This document shows positions 7,584 to 16,004 of a DNA stretch of 64,000 nucleotides, one piece after another. Source of the stretch: DATKZM01 sp035527975 (GTDB lineage: Bacteria > Pseudomonadota > Alphaproteobacteria > JAPULJ01); assembly GCA_035527975.1 (NCBI GenBank), contig DATKZM010000034.1, positions 1-64,000 of the forward strand. The letters run 5' to 3'. Both the position numbers and the translations under genes were made by a program. How positions within the stretch are numbered: position 1 is the stretch's first letter; every line of letters starts with the position of its first letter. The notes below the pieces were generated by a model, which saw only the letters and a program-made list of their open reading frames with translations, was not told the DNA's origin and searched no databases.

Positions 7584-8332
7584 TCGCGCAACAGGTCGCC
7601 GCCGCCTGCGCCCACATCGGCGCTAAAATCGGCGCTCAATTCGGCCTGGGGGCCGTCTTCGCCGCCGCGCTGATCGGACTTGGGGCGTGCTCCTCGATCA
7701 TCCCGGGCGCGGACCGCGACCCGCCACGGCTTTACGATCTTTCGCCGAAGAGCACCTTTGCCAAGAACCTGCCGAGGTCCCGCTGGCAGCTCGTGGTCGA
7801 GCCACCGATCGCTGCCGCAGGCCTGTCTTCGGCGCGCATCGCGCTCAAGCGCCATCACCTGCGCATCGAGTATTACGCACAGGCGGCCTGGACCGACACC
7901 ACGCCGACGATGATCCAGACCTTGATCATCGAGTCTTTCGAGAATTCAAAGAAGATCGTATCCGTCGGCCGCACGTCTTCAGGCCTTCGGTCCGACTTCG
8001 TGCTGCAGACCAGCCTGCGCGAGTTCCAGGCCGAGTACAGCAACCGCGGCCTGGTCAAAAAGGCCAGAGAGGCGGCCGCGAACAAGAACGCTGCAGGTCC
8101 GGTCGTGCGCGTCAGCCTCAACGCCAAATTGGTCAAAATGCCCGAACGCACGATCATCGCCAGCCGCACATTCCAGCATCTCGTCATTGCCGAGTCGAAC
8201 AGCATGGAAGAGATCGTCGCCGCATTCGATGATGCGCTGGGAAAGGCCCTCAAGCGCATCGTGCAATGGACCCTCGTGCAGGGCCAACGTGGGTGGCGGC
8301 GGCGGCAACGCGCCGACGCGGCCCCGCGCTGA
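7580..8332 (+). CDS. ABC-type transport auxiliary lipoprotein (PqiC-like)
   Basis: Outer-membrane lipoprotein expected to act as partner of the Mla/MCE transporter. The lipobox LIGLGAC near residues 31-37 marks lipidation at Cys. The mature domain (YDLSPKSTF..., LVVEPPIAAAGLSSARIAL, YYAQAAWTDTTPTMIQTLIIESFE, VLQTSLREFQAEY) matches PF03886, the PqiC/ABC auxiliary lipoprotein family. The start overlaps mlaD by 4 bases (ATGA), so translation is probably coupled. No mlaC gene is seen in this operon; this lipoprotein may provide the outer-membrane end instead. Confidence 0.85.
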   Translation: MIAQQVAAACAHIGAKIGAQFGLGAVFAAALIGLGACSSIIPGADRDPPRLYDLSPKSTFAKNLPRSRWQLVVEPPIAAAGLSSARIALKRHHLRIEYYAQAAWTDTTPTMIQTLIIESFENSKKIVSVGRTSSGLRSDFVLQTSLREFQAEYSNRGLVKKAREAAANKNAAGPVVRVSLNAKLVKMPERTIIASRTFQHLVIAESNSMEEIVAAFDDALGKALKRIVQWTLVQGQRGWRRRQRADAAPR

Positions 8333-8385
8333 CGGTGCGCGCCAGACCGCCTGAAATCGCCTGAAATTTGCGGCACCTGAATTCA

Positions 8386-9561
8386 ATGGCCTTCGATATT
8401 TCACGCGCCCGGGCGGAAACGCCTGGCTGCGATCACGTTCTCCATTTCAATAATGCTGGGGCCGGCCTGGCGCCCGCGCCGGTTTTGAACGCGGTCAAGG
8501 ATCACCTCGACGCCGAGGCGCTGGCCGGCGGCTATGAGGCCGCGGCCGCGGCCCACGAGCGGGTTGAGCGCACTTACCTGGCGGCGGCCAAGCTCCTCAA
8601 TTGCGCGCCGGATGAGATCGCGGTGGTCGAGAATGCCACCCGCGCCTGGGACATGGCGTTTTATTCCTTCCGCTTCGCCGAGGGCGACCGCATCCTGACG
8701 GCCGAAGCCGAATACGCCAGCAACTACATCGCCTACCTGCAGACCGCCCGCGCCACCGGCGCCACGGTCGAGGCAATCCCCAGCGACGAGCACGGCCAGG
8801 TTTCCGCAGCCGCGCTTGGCGAGATGCTCGACGACAGGGTCAGGCTGATCGCGATCACCCATGTGCCGACCAATGGCGGCTTGGTCAACCCGGCCGCCGC
8901 GATTGGCCGCATCGCGCGGGACGCCGGCATTCCGTTTCTTCTCGATGCCTGCCAGTCGGTCGGCCAGATGCCGGTCGATGTCGAAGCAATCGGCTGCGAC
9001 ATCCTGTCGGCCACCGGCCGCAAATACCTGCGCGCGCCGCGCGGCACCGGACTGCTCTATGTGCGCCGCGCGCTCATTGAAACGCTCGAGCCGCCCTTCC
9101 TCGATCTGCACGCGGCCGACTGGACTTCGGCCGATACCTATGCCATCCGGAACGATGCCCGCCGTTTTGAGACTTGGGAAGGCAATGTCGCCGGCAAGAT
9201 CGGCCTCGGTGTGGCCCTCGACTACGCGCTCGGCTGGGGGCTCGACGCAATTTATGCCCGTATCACCAGCCTTGCCGAAACGCTGCGCGCGGGCCTCGCC
9301 GCCATTCCCGGCGTGATCGTCCGCGACCTCGGCGCCGAGCAATGCGGCATCGTGACGTTCACCGTAGACGGCACGGCCCCGGCGGACATCCAGCGCGCGT
9401 TGGCCGCGCAAAAGATCAATATCGCGGTCAGCCCGCGCAACTTCACCCGCCTCGATATGGACGCCCGCGACCTCGACGCGCTGGCCCGCGCCTCGGTCCA
9501 CTACTACAACACCGAGGATGAGGTGGAACGCTTCTGCGCGGCCGTCGCGGCATTGGATTGA
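8386..9561 (+). CDS. PLP-dependent class V aminotransferase (cysteine desulfurase-like fold)
   Basis: Pyridoxal-phosphate enzyme of aminotransferase class V. The internal-aldimine lysine is K213 (SATGRKYLRAPRGTG), with D187 and Q190 (LLDACQSVGQ) contacting the cofactor ring. FNNAGAGLAPAPVL at the N-terminus resembles the isopenicillin-N-epimerase / selenocysteine-lyase-like branch. No SUF or ISC scaffold genes are nearby, so a housekeeping Fe-S role is unlikely; the substrate is unknown. ATG 8386 is preferred to the TTG at 8368. It is a single-gene unit, 53 bases after the mla operon and convergent with rpmE. Confidence 0.85.
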   Translation: MAFDISRARAETPGCDHVLHFNNAGAGLAPAPVLNAVKDHLDAEALAGGYEAAAAAHERVERTYLAAAKLLNCAPDEIAVVENATRAWDMAFYSFRFAEGDRILTAEAEYASNYIAYLQTARATGATVEAIPSDEHGQVSAAALGEMLDDRVRLIAITHVPTNGGLVNPAAAIGRIARDAGIPFLLDACQSVGQMPVDVEAIGCDILSATGRKYLRAPRGTGLLYVRRALIETLEPPFLDLHAADWTSADTYAIRNDARRFETWEGNVAGKIGLGVALDYALGWGLDAIYARITSLAETLRAGLAAIPGVIVRDLGAEQCGIVTFTVDGTAPADIQRALAAQKINIAVSPRNFTRLDMDARDLDALARASVHYYNTEDEVERFCAAVAALD

Positions 9562-9640
9562 TCAACGCCCGTCCGGCCGGCCACCCCGCATATCTGCCGC
9601 ACGCCATGCGGCATGGGCGTCCGTCGTGCGCCGCCGGAAT

Positions 9641-9668
9641 CAAAAGCGCCCGCTCGATGGCGGGCGCT
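9641..9668 (-). terminator. Intrinsic terminator downstream of rpmE
   Basis: AGCGCCCGC (9645-9653) and GCGGGCGCT (9660-9668) form a perfect 9-bp stem with a 6-base loop. On the minus strand it is followed by TTTTG, 26 bases after the rpmE stop codon. Confidence 0.75.
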
Positions 9669-9693
9669 GGCTCACTCGAAAACTTCACAAAAA

Positions 9694-9918
9694 TCAGTTC
9701 TTTAGACCGATTGCGCTAAAGCGCTTGTTGAACTTGGCGAGCTGGCCGCCGGAGTCGATCAGCCGGTGCACGCCGGTCCAGGCCGGGTGCGACTTGGGGT
9801 CGATATCGAGGCGCATCGTGTCGCCGGCCTTGCCCCAGGTCGAGCGGGTCGTGAACTCGGTGCCGTCCGTCATCACCACGTTGATCTCGTGGTACTCCGG
9901 GTGGGTGTCTTTCTTCAT
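9694..9918 (-). CDS. rpmE: 50S ribosomal protein L31
   Basis: Small large-subunit ribosomal protein. Residues MKKDTHPEYHEINVVMTDG and TTRSTWG are the standard L31 N-terminus, and SHPAWTG with a basic C-terminus completes it. At 74 residues it is full length. The zinc-binding cysteine set of the C+ form is missing, so this is the zinc-independent form. ATG 9918 is taken because upstream in-frame residues are not L31-like. It is divergent from the MsbA-related exporter gene, a neighbour often found beside rpmE in alphaproteobacteria. Confidence 0.95.
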   Translation of the reverse strand: MKKDTHPEYHEINVVMTDGTEFTTRSTWGKAGDTMRLDIDPKSHPAWTGVHRLIDSGGQLAKFNKRFSAIGLKN

Positions 9919-10088
9919 CGCCAGCCGTGCTTTCGTTCTTCTAGGCCCCTGATGAGCCCGCCGCGGATATATAGGTGAGGGGGCGGCCACTGGCAAGCAT
10001 CCCCGCAGCTTGCTATATCAGCCTGCCATCCTGCGGCTCCGCCACCGCCCCAAACGCGGGTGTCCGGACGCCTTTTCCTGGAGATCCT

Positions 10089-11951
10089 TTGGACCAGGCC
10101 CGCACGCAATCCACCGCCGCCCCGCTGGCCCGCCCAAGCGGCGAGCGGCCGCGCTCGCGCGACATGCGCCAGCTGCGCATACTGGCGGGGTTCTTGAAGC
10201 CGTATCGCCTGCGGGTCGTCCTGGCGCTCCTCGCGCTCATCCTGGCGGCGGGTACGGTGTTGGTCTTCGGCGTTGGCCTCCGCTGGCTGGTCGACAAGGG
10301 CTTTGCCGGCGGCGACGGATCGCTTCTCGACCAGGCGTTGACGGGCATGTTCGGCGTCATTGCGGTGATGGCGCTGGCGACCTTCGCGCGCGCTTATCTG
10401 GTCTCCTGGCTGGGCGAGCGCGTCGCCGCCGATATCCGCGCCGCCGTCTTCGACAACGTCCTGCGCCTCACCCCGTCATTTTATGAGATCACGCCGACGG
10501 GTGAGGTGATCTCGCGGCTCACCACCGATACCACGCTGCTGCAGACCATCGTCGGCTCCTCGGCCTCGATGGCGCTGCGCAATCTTCTGATGCTCTTGGG
10601 CGGCACCATCATGATGGCGGTGACCAGCCCCAAGCTCACCGGGCTTGTGGCGCTCGTCGTGCCGCTGGTGATGGTGCCGGTGATCGTCTTCGGGCGGCGC
10701 GTACGCCGCCTTTCGCGGGCAAGCCAGGACCGGATCGGCGATGTCGGCGCGCACTTGGATGAAACCCTGAACGCAATCGAGACCGTCCAGGCCTTCGTCC
10801 ACGAGCCGCACGACCGCCGCCGGTTCGCAGGGCGGGTCGAAGAGGCGTTCGCGGTCGCCGCACGCCGCGTGCAGGCCCGCTCGATGCTGGCCGCTCTCGT
10901 CATCATGCTCGTCTTCGGCGCCGTCGGCGTCATTCTCTGGATCGGCGGCCACGACATGCTGGCCGGGCGGATCACCGCGGGCGAGCTTTCGGCCTTCGTG
11001 TTTTACGCCGTCATCGTCGCCGGCTCGGTCGGCGCCCTCAGCGAATTTGTGAGCGACCTGCAACGCGCTGCCGGCGCCAGCGAGCGGCTGGTCGAGCTGT
11101 TGACGACCCAGCCCGATGTCGACGCGCCCACCGAGCCGCTGGCGCTGCCCGAACCGGCCCTGGGCGGCGTCGCCATTGAGGGCGTCACCTTCACCTATCC
11201 AAGCCGCCCAGAACAGCCGGCCCTGAGCGATTTCAATCTCACTGTGGCGCCGGGCGAGCGCCTGGCCCTCGTCGGCCCCTCGGGCGCCGGCAAGACCACC
11301 GTCTTCCAGCTTCTGTTGCGCTTTCACGACCCCCAGCAAGGGACGGTTCGGCTCGACGGTGTCAGCCTCGCCAAGGCCGATCCGGCCGCCGTGCGCGCGC
11401 GCATCGGGCTGGTCGCGCAGGAGCCGGTGATCTTCGCCGCCGACGTCGCCGAGAACATACGCTATGGCCGCGAGGACGCGAGCGACGACGAGGTTCGCGC
11501 CGCCGCCGAAGTCGCCGCCGCCCTCGACTTCATCGAAGCGCTGCCGCAAGGCTTCCAGACCCATCTGGGCGAGCGCGGCGTGCGCCTTTCCGGCGGCCAG
11601 CGCCAACGCATCGCCATCGCTCGCGCCGTGCTGCGCGACCCCGCCCTCCTCCTGCTCGACGAGGCGACCAGCGCCCTCGATGCCGAGAGCGAGCGCATGG
11701 TCCAGACCGCGCTCGACCGGCTGATGGCGGAGCGCACGACGATCGTCATCGCACACCGTCTGGCCACCGTGCTCAAGGCCGACCGCATCGTCGTCATGGA
11801 TCACGGCAAGATCGTCGCCGCCGGCACCCATGACGAGCTCCTGAAGATGGACGGGCTCTATGCCCGCTTGGCCGCCCTGCAGTTCGATCTCGACCCGGCC
11901 GCCACGTCGGCGATACCCGCCTCGCCCGAGCAAAAGGAAGAAACAACATGA
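10089..11951 (+). CDS. MsbA-related ABC exporter (fused permease/ATPase)
   Basis: Half-transporter that would dimerise in the inner membrane to export a lipid or other hydrophobic substrate. Residues about 35-320 form six transmembrane helices. Residues about 365-600 form the ATPase with Walker A GPSGAGKTT, signature LSGGQRQR and Walker B LLLLDEATSALD, then the H-loop IAHRL. It matches the alphaproteobacterial MsbA_rel subgroup rather than lipid-A MsbA itself. The start is uncertain: TTG 10089 follows GGAGAT at good spacing, while earlier in-frame codons give a non-conserved leader. It overlaps the next gene by 4 bases. Confidence 0.88.
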   Translation: MDQARTQSTAAPLARPSGERPRSRDMRQLRILAGFLKPYRLRVVLALLALILAAGTVLVFGVGLRWLVDKGFAGGDGSLLDQALTGMFGVIAVMALATFARAYLVSWLGERVAADIRAAVFDNVLRLTPSFYEITPTGEVISRLTTDTTLLQTIVGSSASMALRNLLMLLGGTIMMAVTSPKLTGLVALVVPLVMVPVIVFGRRVRRLSRASQDRIGDVGAHLDETLNAIETVQAFVHEPHDRRRFAGRVEEAFAVAARRVQARSMLAALVIMLVFGAVGVILWIGGHDMLAGRITAGELSAFVFYAVIVAGSVGALSEFVSDLQRAAGASERLVELLTTQPDVDAPTEPLALPEPALGGVAIEGVTFTYPSRPEQPALSDFNLTVAPGERLALVGPSGAGKTTVFQLLLRFHDPQQGTVRLDGVSLAKADPAAVRARIGLVAQEPVIFAADVAENIRYGREDASDDEVRAAAEVAAALDFIEALPQGFQTHLGERGVRLSGGQRQRIAIARAVLRDPALLLLDEATSALDAESERMVQTALDRLMAERTTIVIAHRLATVLKADRIVVMDHGKIVAAGTHDELLKMDGLYARLAALQFDLDPAATSAIPASPEQKEETT

Positions 11952-12247
11952 TCGTCGTTTCCGGCGTCATAGCGGTTGCCGAAAAGGACAAGCGCCCGGC
12001 GATCGAGGCCGCCACCGCCCTCGCGGCCGAAACCCGCAAGGAGCCTGGCTGCCGCTTCTATGCCTTCTACCAGGACATCGAGAGCCCGGGCGTCTTCCGC
12101 GTTTTCGAGGAATGGGATGACGACGCGGCCCTCAAGGCGCATTTCGAGACACCGCATATGGCCGCCTTCCGCGCCACGCTGGGAGAGGTCGGCGTGCTGC
12201 GGCGCGACGTCAAGATCTACCGGGTGAGCGGCACCGACCCGCTCTGA
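11948..12247 (+). CDS. Antibiotic-biosynthesis-monooxygenase-fold (ABM) protein
   Basis: A 99-residue ferredoxin-like alpha/beta protein of the ABM/YgiN family. It contains the typical VVSGVIAVAE strand, TRKEPGCRFYAFYQDIESPGVF and the FEEWDDDAALKAHFETPHM helix. Members are dimeric quinol or polyketide monooxygenases or heme-degrading enzymes, and many have no known activity. ATG overlaps the exporter stop (ATGA), so the two are co-expressed; whether they share a substrate is unknown. Confidence 0.85.
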   Translation: MIVVSGVIAVAEKDKRPAIEAATALAAETRKEPGCRFYAFYQDIESPGVFRVFEEWDDDAALKAHFETPHMAAFRATLGEVGVLRRDVKIYRVSGTDPL

Positions 12248-12378
12248 GCCAGCATGATCGGCACATACGGCAATTTGTCTGGGGCAGTTTGTCTCGCCGC
12301 GCCGCATACGGTAGCATTTGATATGAAATCTAAGCGTCGGCCGATCACCAGCACGGCGCAGCACATGGGAGGCTCAAT

Positions 12379-13560
12379 ATGAAGAAACTGCTTTGCGCGG
12401 CGGGGCTGGCAACCATGATCGCCGGCGGCGGGGCCTCGGCGGAGGAGCTGCGGATCGGCTTCATCAACTCGCTCAATCACCCGATCGGCAAGTGGCAGGT
12501 CGACGGCTTCAGGCTTGGCCTGGAGCATCTGGGCTGGAAGAAGAACGGTGACAAGATCGAAGGCGTGCCGGTTTCGGTCGACTATTGCGACGACCAGGTG
12601 AAGCCCGATGTCGGCCTGTCCTGCGCCAAGAAGTTCATCGAGCAAAACAAAGTGCAGATCGTCGCCGGCATCATCTGGTCGAACGTGATGAACGCGCTGC
12701 GTACCACGGTCGTGCGCAACAGGACGATCCTCCTCAGCACCAATGCCGGCTCCTCGCTGCTCGCGGGCCGCAACTGCAGCCGCTACTACATCTCGACCTC
12801 CTGGGAGAACCAGCAGAACGCCCAGGCCATGGGCCGCCTTGTCACCGATGAAGGCATCAAGCGCGTCTTCTTCCTCGGCCCCAACTACCAGGCCGGCAAG
12901 GACAATTTGAGCGGCTTCAAGAGCGCCTATAAGGGCCGCGTCATTGGCACCATCATGTACAAGCTGGGCGCCCGCGACTTCCAGTCCGAGCTCACCCGCG
13001 TCCGCGCGGCGCAGCCCGAAGCCGTTGTGACCTTCTCACCGGGCCCGATGGGCATCGCCTTCATGAAGCAATGGGCGGCCTCGGGGCTCGGCAAGTCGAC
13101 GAAACTCTATCAGATCTTCGTCGTCGACCACATCACGCTGCTGCCGATCGGCAAGGCCGCCGTCGGCACCTTCCACACCAACCAGTGGGACAGCGACTCG
13201 ACACGGCCGGCCAACGTGAAGTTCGTCAAGGCCTACATCGCCAAGCACAAGATCCACCCGAACCACTTCGGCGCCCAGGCCTATGACGCCGCCTTGCTGA
13301 TCGCCTCGGGCATCCGCGGGACAGGCGGCAAGGTGAACGACACGCTGGCGCTGATGAAGGCGATGCGCAAAGCCGACTACGCCTCGGTCCGCGGCAAGTA
13401 CCGCTACAACGTCAATGGCATTCCGATCCAGAACTTCTACAAGCGCGAAGTCGTGCTCGGGTCCAATGGCAAGCCGATGATCCGCACGGTCGGCCTCGTC
13501 ACGGCCAACCATGTCGACAGCCAATGGCGCAAATGCAAGAAGAGCGAGTGGATCAAATAG
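12379..13560 (+). CDS. Branched-chain amino acid-type ABC transporter substrate-binding protein
   Basis: Periplasmic binding protein of the LivJ / Peripla_BP_6 family, which captures amino acids, amides or aromatic acids. Residues 1-21 form a signal peptide (GGGASA-EE). The mature part has the two-lobe pattern: RIGFINSLNHPIG, DQVKPDVGLSCAKKFIEQNKVQIVAG, STNAGSSLLAG and VFFLGPNYQAGKD. No livHMGF genes are adjacent, so it is an orphan that must use a transporter elsewhere or act as a sensor. ATG 12379 is preceded by GGGAGG at about 7 bases. An intrinsic terminator follows. Confidence 0.88.
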   Translation: MKKLLCAAGLATMIAGGGASAEELRIGFINSLNHPIGKWQVDGFRLGLEHLGWKKNGDKIEGVPVSVDYCDDQVKPDVGLSCAKKFIEQNKVQIVAGIIWSNVMNALRTTVVRNRTILLSTNAGSSLLAGRNCSRYYISTSWENQQNAQAMGRLVTDEGIKRVFFLGPNYQAGKDNLSGFKSAYKGRVIGTIMYKLGARDFQSELTRVRAAQPEAVVTFSPGPMGIAFMKQWAASGLGKSTKLYQIFVVDHITLLPIGKAAVGTFHTNQWDSDSTRPANVKFVKAYIAKHKIHPNHFGAQAYDAALLIASGIRGTGGKVNDTLALMKAMRKADYASVRGKYRYNVNGIPIQNFYKREVVLGSNGKPMIRTVGLVTANHVDSQWRKCKKSEWIK

Positions 13561-13589
13561 CCTGCGTCGAACGCCGATAGGACCCGTTG

Positions 13590-13620
13590 AAACCCTCACC
13601 GCCAGGGGGAGGGTTTTTAT
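13590..13620 (+). terminator. Intrinsic terminator after the orphan binding-protein gene
   Basis: AAACCCTC (13590-13597) pairs with GAGGGTTT (13609-13616) and is followed by TTAT, about 30 bases after the stop codon. The stem-loop with a U-rich tail on the plus strand fits a rho-independent terminator. Confidence 0.75.
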
Positions 13621-13642
13621 TGGAGCATTTAGAAGCGGAGCG

Positions 13643-13963
13643 TCAGCTCGTTGGCTTGCAGCGCCGCCAGATTTTGGTCGGCCCCGTACCCACCTTGACC
13701 TGCATGGTATCGTCATCGACGAGCGACATGTCGACCTGAGCGCCCGCGGGCTTCTCGGCAACCGGCACCACGTAGCGGAAGCCGTGGCGGTCGTATTCGC
13801 CTTTCATCCGCGTACCGCCGGGGGTGACGATCTGCGGGCCGCTGATCGACATCGACCGGCCGTCGGCCGCGCACCAGTTGCCGTCGATGGCATCGGCGGC
13901 GGCCGGGCCGGCCATCGCCAGCACGCCCATCGCTGCCGTCAAGATCGGTAAGGGCTTGAACAT
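13643..13963 (-). CDS. Small secreted conserved hypothetical protein
   Basis: Not recognised by name. From ATG 13963, preceded by GGGAGG at suitable spacing, it encodes 106 residues. The signal peptide ends near PAAADA (about residue 24), leaving a mature domain of about 80 residues. Two cysteines remain, one in GNWCAADGR and one in RRCKPTS, that could form a disulfide. The pattern (secreted, W..C start, short beta-rich body) resembles small periplasmic proteins common in alphaproteobacteria. It lies just downstream of the MotB-like gene on the same strand, 33 bases from its stop. Confidence 0.65.
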   Translation of the reverse strand: MFKPLPILTAAMGVLAMAGPAAADAIDGNWCAADGRSMSISGPQIVTPGGTRMKGEYDRHGFRYVVPVAEKPAGAQVDMSLVDDDTMQVKVGTGPTKIWRRCKPTS

Positions 13964-13996
13964 CGGATCGCCTCCCAAAATAGCGCGTTGATGCGC

Positions 13997-15007
13997 TCAG
14001 CGCTGGGTGAATTTGAGCTCGATCCGCCGGTTCTTGCGGTAGGCGGCATCGCTCGTGCCGGGGTCGAGCGGGTGAAACTCCCCGAACCCCGTAGGCGCCA
14101 GGCGCTGGGGCGGGATACCCTGCTCGATCAGTTGTTTCACCACCGCCAGCGCCCGCGCCTGGCTGAGTTCCCAGTTCGACGCGTATTTGGCTCCGGCCCT
14201 GATCTTCCGCTTGTCGGTATGCCCGTCGATGCGCAGGACCCAGTCGATCTGCTTGGGAACCTTCTCCGATATCTCCTTCAGCGTCGCCGCGAGCTTGGCG
14301 AGCTCCACCTTGCCGCCTTCCTGCAGCTCCGCCTCGCCGCTCGGGAACAGCACTTCGGATTGAAAGACGAAGCGGTCGCCAACGATGCGGATATCGTCGC
14401 GGGTCCCCAACACTTCGCGCAGCCGGCCAAAGAACTCCGAGCGGTAGCGGCTAAGCTCGCGCACTTTGAGCGCCAGCGCCACGTTGAGCCGCTTGCCAAG
14501 ATCGGCAATTTTTAATTCCTGGTTCACCGCCTTTGCCTCGGAAACCTTGAGTGCCGCCTCGATCGCCGCAAGCTGGTTTCGCAGCGCGGCCAGCTGTGAA
14601 TTCAGGATTTCAAGCTGCGCGCGGGCGCTCGCCGAAATGCGCTTTTCCGCCGCCAGCGCGCGTTTGTCGGCGCCCACGGCGCCGGCAAGCCGGCGCGCGC
14701 GCGCCAGCGCCCGGTCACGCGCGGCGAGCGTGGCGCGCAGCTCGGCCGCGATCTCTTTCAGCGTGCGGTCGAGCCCGGTGCTTTTGCCGCGTTCCAGCGA
14801 CAGCATCTCGGTGAGTTCCTGAATGCGGCGGTTGAGCTGCAGCAGCGCCTTGTCGCGGCCGCTCAGCGCATCGCTCAGATAGAACTGCGCGACCATGAAG
14901 ATCATCAAAACGAAGATGACCAGGATCAGCAGCGAGGCCAGCGCGTCAACAAAGCCCGGCCAGATATCGAGCGGCGGGCGGCGGGCGCTGCGTGCCGATA
15001 TGGGCAT
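13997..15007 (-). CDS. MotB/OmpA-like peptidoglycan-binding protein of a motor-like module
   Basis: Envelope protein resembling the peptidoglycan-anchored stator partner MotB. One transmembrane helix (residues about 19-43) begins with Asp D21 in FVDALASLL, the position of the ion-carrying aspartate in MotB/TolR/ExbD. A long coiled coil (residues about 50-190) follows. The C-terminal OmpA-like domain (FPSGEAELQEGGKVELAKL; RIDGHTDKR; NWELSQARALAVVKQL; GEFHPLDPG) binds peptidoglycan in relatives. The longer coiled coil distinguishes it from flagellar MotB. The stop of the ExbB/MotA-like gene is 3 bases upstream, so they are co-translated. Substrate or load unknown. Confidence 0.82.
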   Translation of the reverse strand: MPISARSARRPPLDIWPGFVDALASLLILVIFVLMIFMVAQFYLSDALSGRDKALLQLNRRIQELTEMLSLERGKSTGLDRTLKEIAAELRATLAARDRALARARRLAGAVGADKRALAAEKRISASARAQLEILNSQLAALRNQLAAIEAALKVSEAKAVNQELKIADLGKRLNVALALKVRELSRYRSEFFGRLREVLGTRDDIRIVGDRFVFQSEVLFPSGEAELQEGGKVELAKLAATLKEISEKVPKQIDWVLRIDGHTDKRKIRAGAKYASNWELSQARALAVVKQLIEQGIPPQRLAPTGFGEFHPLDPGTSDAAYRKNRRIELKFTQR

Positions 15008-15010
15008 GAC

Positions 15011-15964
15011 CTAGTTGCGCCTGTTCCTGTCGGCCATGGCGGCGATGGTCTTGGCGAGCAGGCGGATATCGGAGCTCATCTGCTCGCTCATCGCGCCGAC
15101 CTTCTCGGCCAGCCCGGTCATGTGGGCGTTGGTGGTGGCCTGCCGGTCGTCCTCGCGCGACACCGAGTGTTGCAGTTTGTCGATGTTCTCCGCCGTCTGC
15201 TCCAGGAGCGCCTGGATATAGGCCGGCACCGAGGCCTCTCCCTCGCCCATCCCCGCCATTCCGCTGGTGGTGGCGAGCCGGGTCTGGCCGCTCAGCCATT
15301 CTTCGAGTTCGTTGTAGAAGCGGTTCTGCGACTGCCCTGCCTGAAGGTCGAGGAAGCCTAGGATCAGCGAGCCGCCGAGCCCAAAGAGCGAGGACGAAAA
15401 GGCCGTGCCCATCCCGGTCAGCGGCGCTTGCAGGCCACGTTTCAGCTCGCCGAAGATCGAGGTGATATCGCCGGTCCCGATCGAAAGCGATCCGACCACG
15501 CCGGCCACCGCGCTTACGGTCTCGAGCAGGCCCCAGAAGGTGCCGAGCAGGCCCAGGAAAATCAAAAGCCCGATCATGTAACGCGAGATCTCGCGGGTCT
15601 CATCGAGCCGCGAGCCGATGCCGTCGAGCAGCGAGCGCATGGCAGCAGATGTCAGGCGCAGCGGGCCGGCGTCGCGGTCGCGCAGCAGCGTCGCCATCGA
15701 GGCGAGGATCCGCGGCGGGTCCTCAGCGGCGGTGGCGGCCTGATTGCGCTGAAAGCTTTCTATCCAGCGCGCCGCCGGGCCCAGCGTGATGACCTGGCGA
15801 AAACTGTAGAGAATACCGATCAGCAGGATACCGATGATCACGCCGTTGAGCACCGGATTCGCCATGAAGGCGTTCTTCAGCGCCACGTAGAGTACGCCCA
15901 ATGTGATCGCGACCGCGAACACGAACAATCCCATGCGGAACAGATAGCTTTTGGGCTGGCTCAT
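15011..15964 (-). CDS. MotA/TolQ/ExbB-like proton-channel protein
   Basis: Inner-membrane protein of the MotA/TolQ/ExbB superfamily, expected to form the ion-conducting stator with the MotB-like product encoded just downstream. Four hydrophobic segments are visible (residues about 10-30, 40-58, 130-155, 185-210). The family signature LGLLGTFWGLLETVSAV and the GMGTAFSSSLFGLGGSL block lie in the last two. A C-terminal 80-residue helical tail (AYIQALLEQTAENIDKLQHS...) extends beyond the normal channel fold. It is not flagellar (no flagellar genes nearby) and not the canonical TolQ, which is encoded at 49.4 kb. Confidence 0.82.
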   Translation of the reverse strand: MSQPKSYLFRMGLFVFAVAITLGVLYVALKNAFMANPVLNGVIIGILLIGILYSFRQVITLGPAARWIESFQRNQAATAAEDPPRILASMATLLRDRDAGPLRLTSAAMRSLLDGIGSRLDETREISRYMIGLLIFLGLLGTFWGLLETVSAVAGVVGSLSIGTGDITSIFGELKRGLQAPLTGMGTAFSSSLFGLGGSLILGFLDLQAGQSQNRFYNELEEWLSGQTRLATTSGMAGMGEGEASVPAYIQALLEQTAENIDKLQHSVSREDDRQATTNAHMTGLAEKVGAMSEQMSSDIRLLAKTIAAMADRNRRN

Positions 15965-16004
15965 GCTGTGGTCTCCGGTCGTCGCAAACCTGGCCCGCTG
16001 GCGG

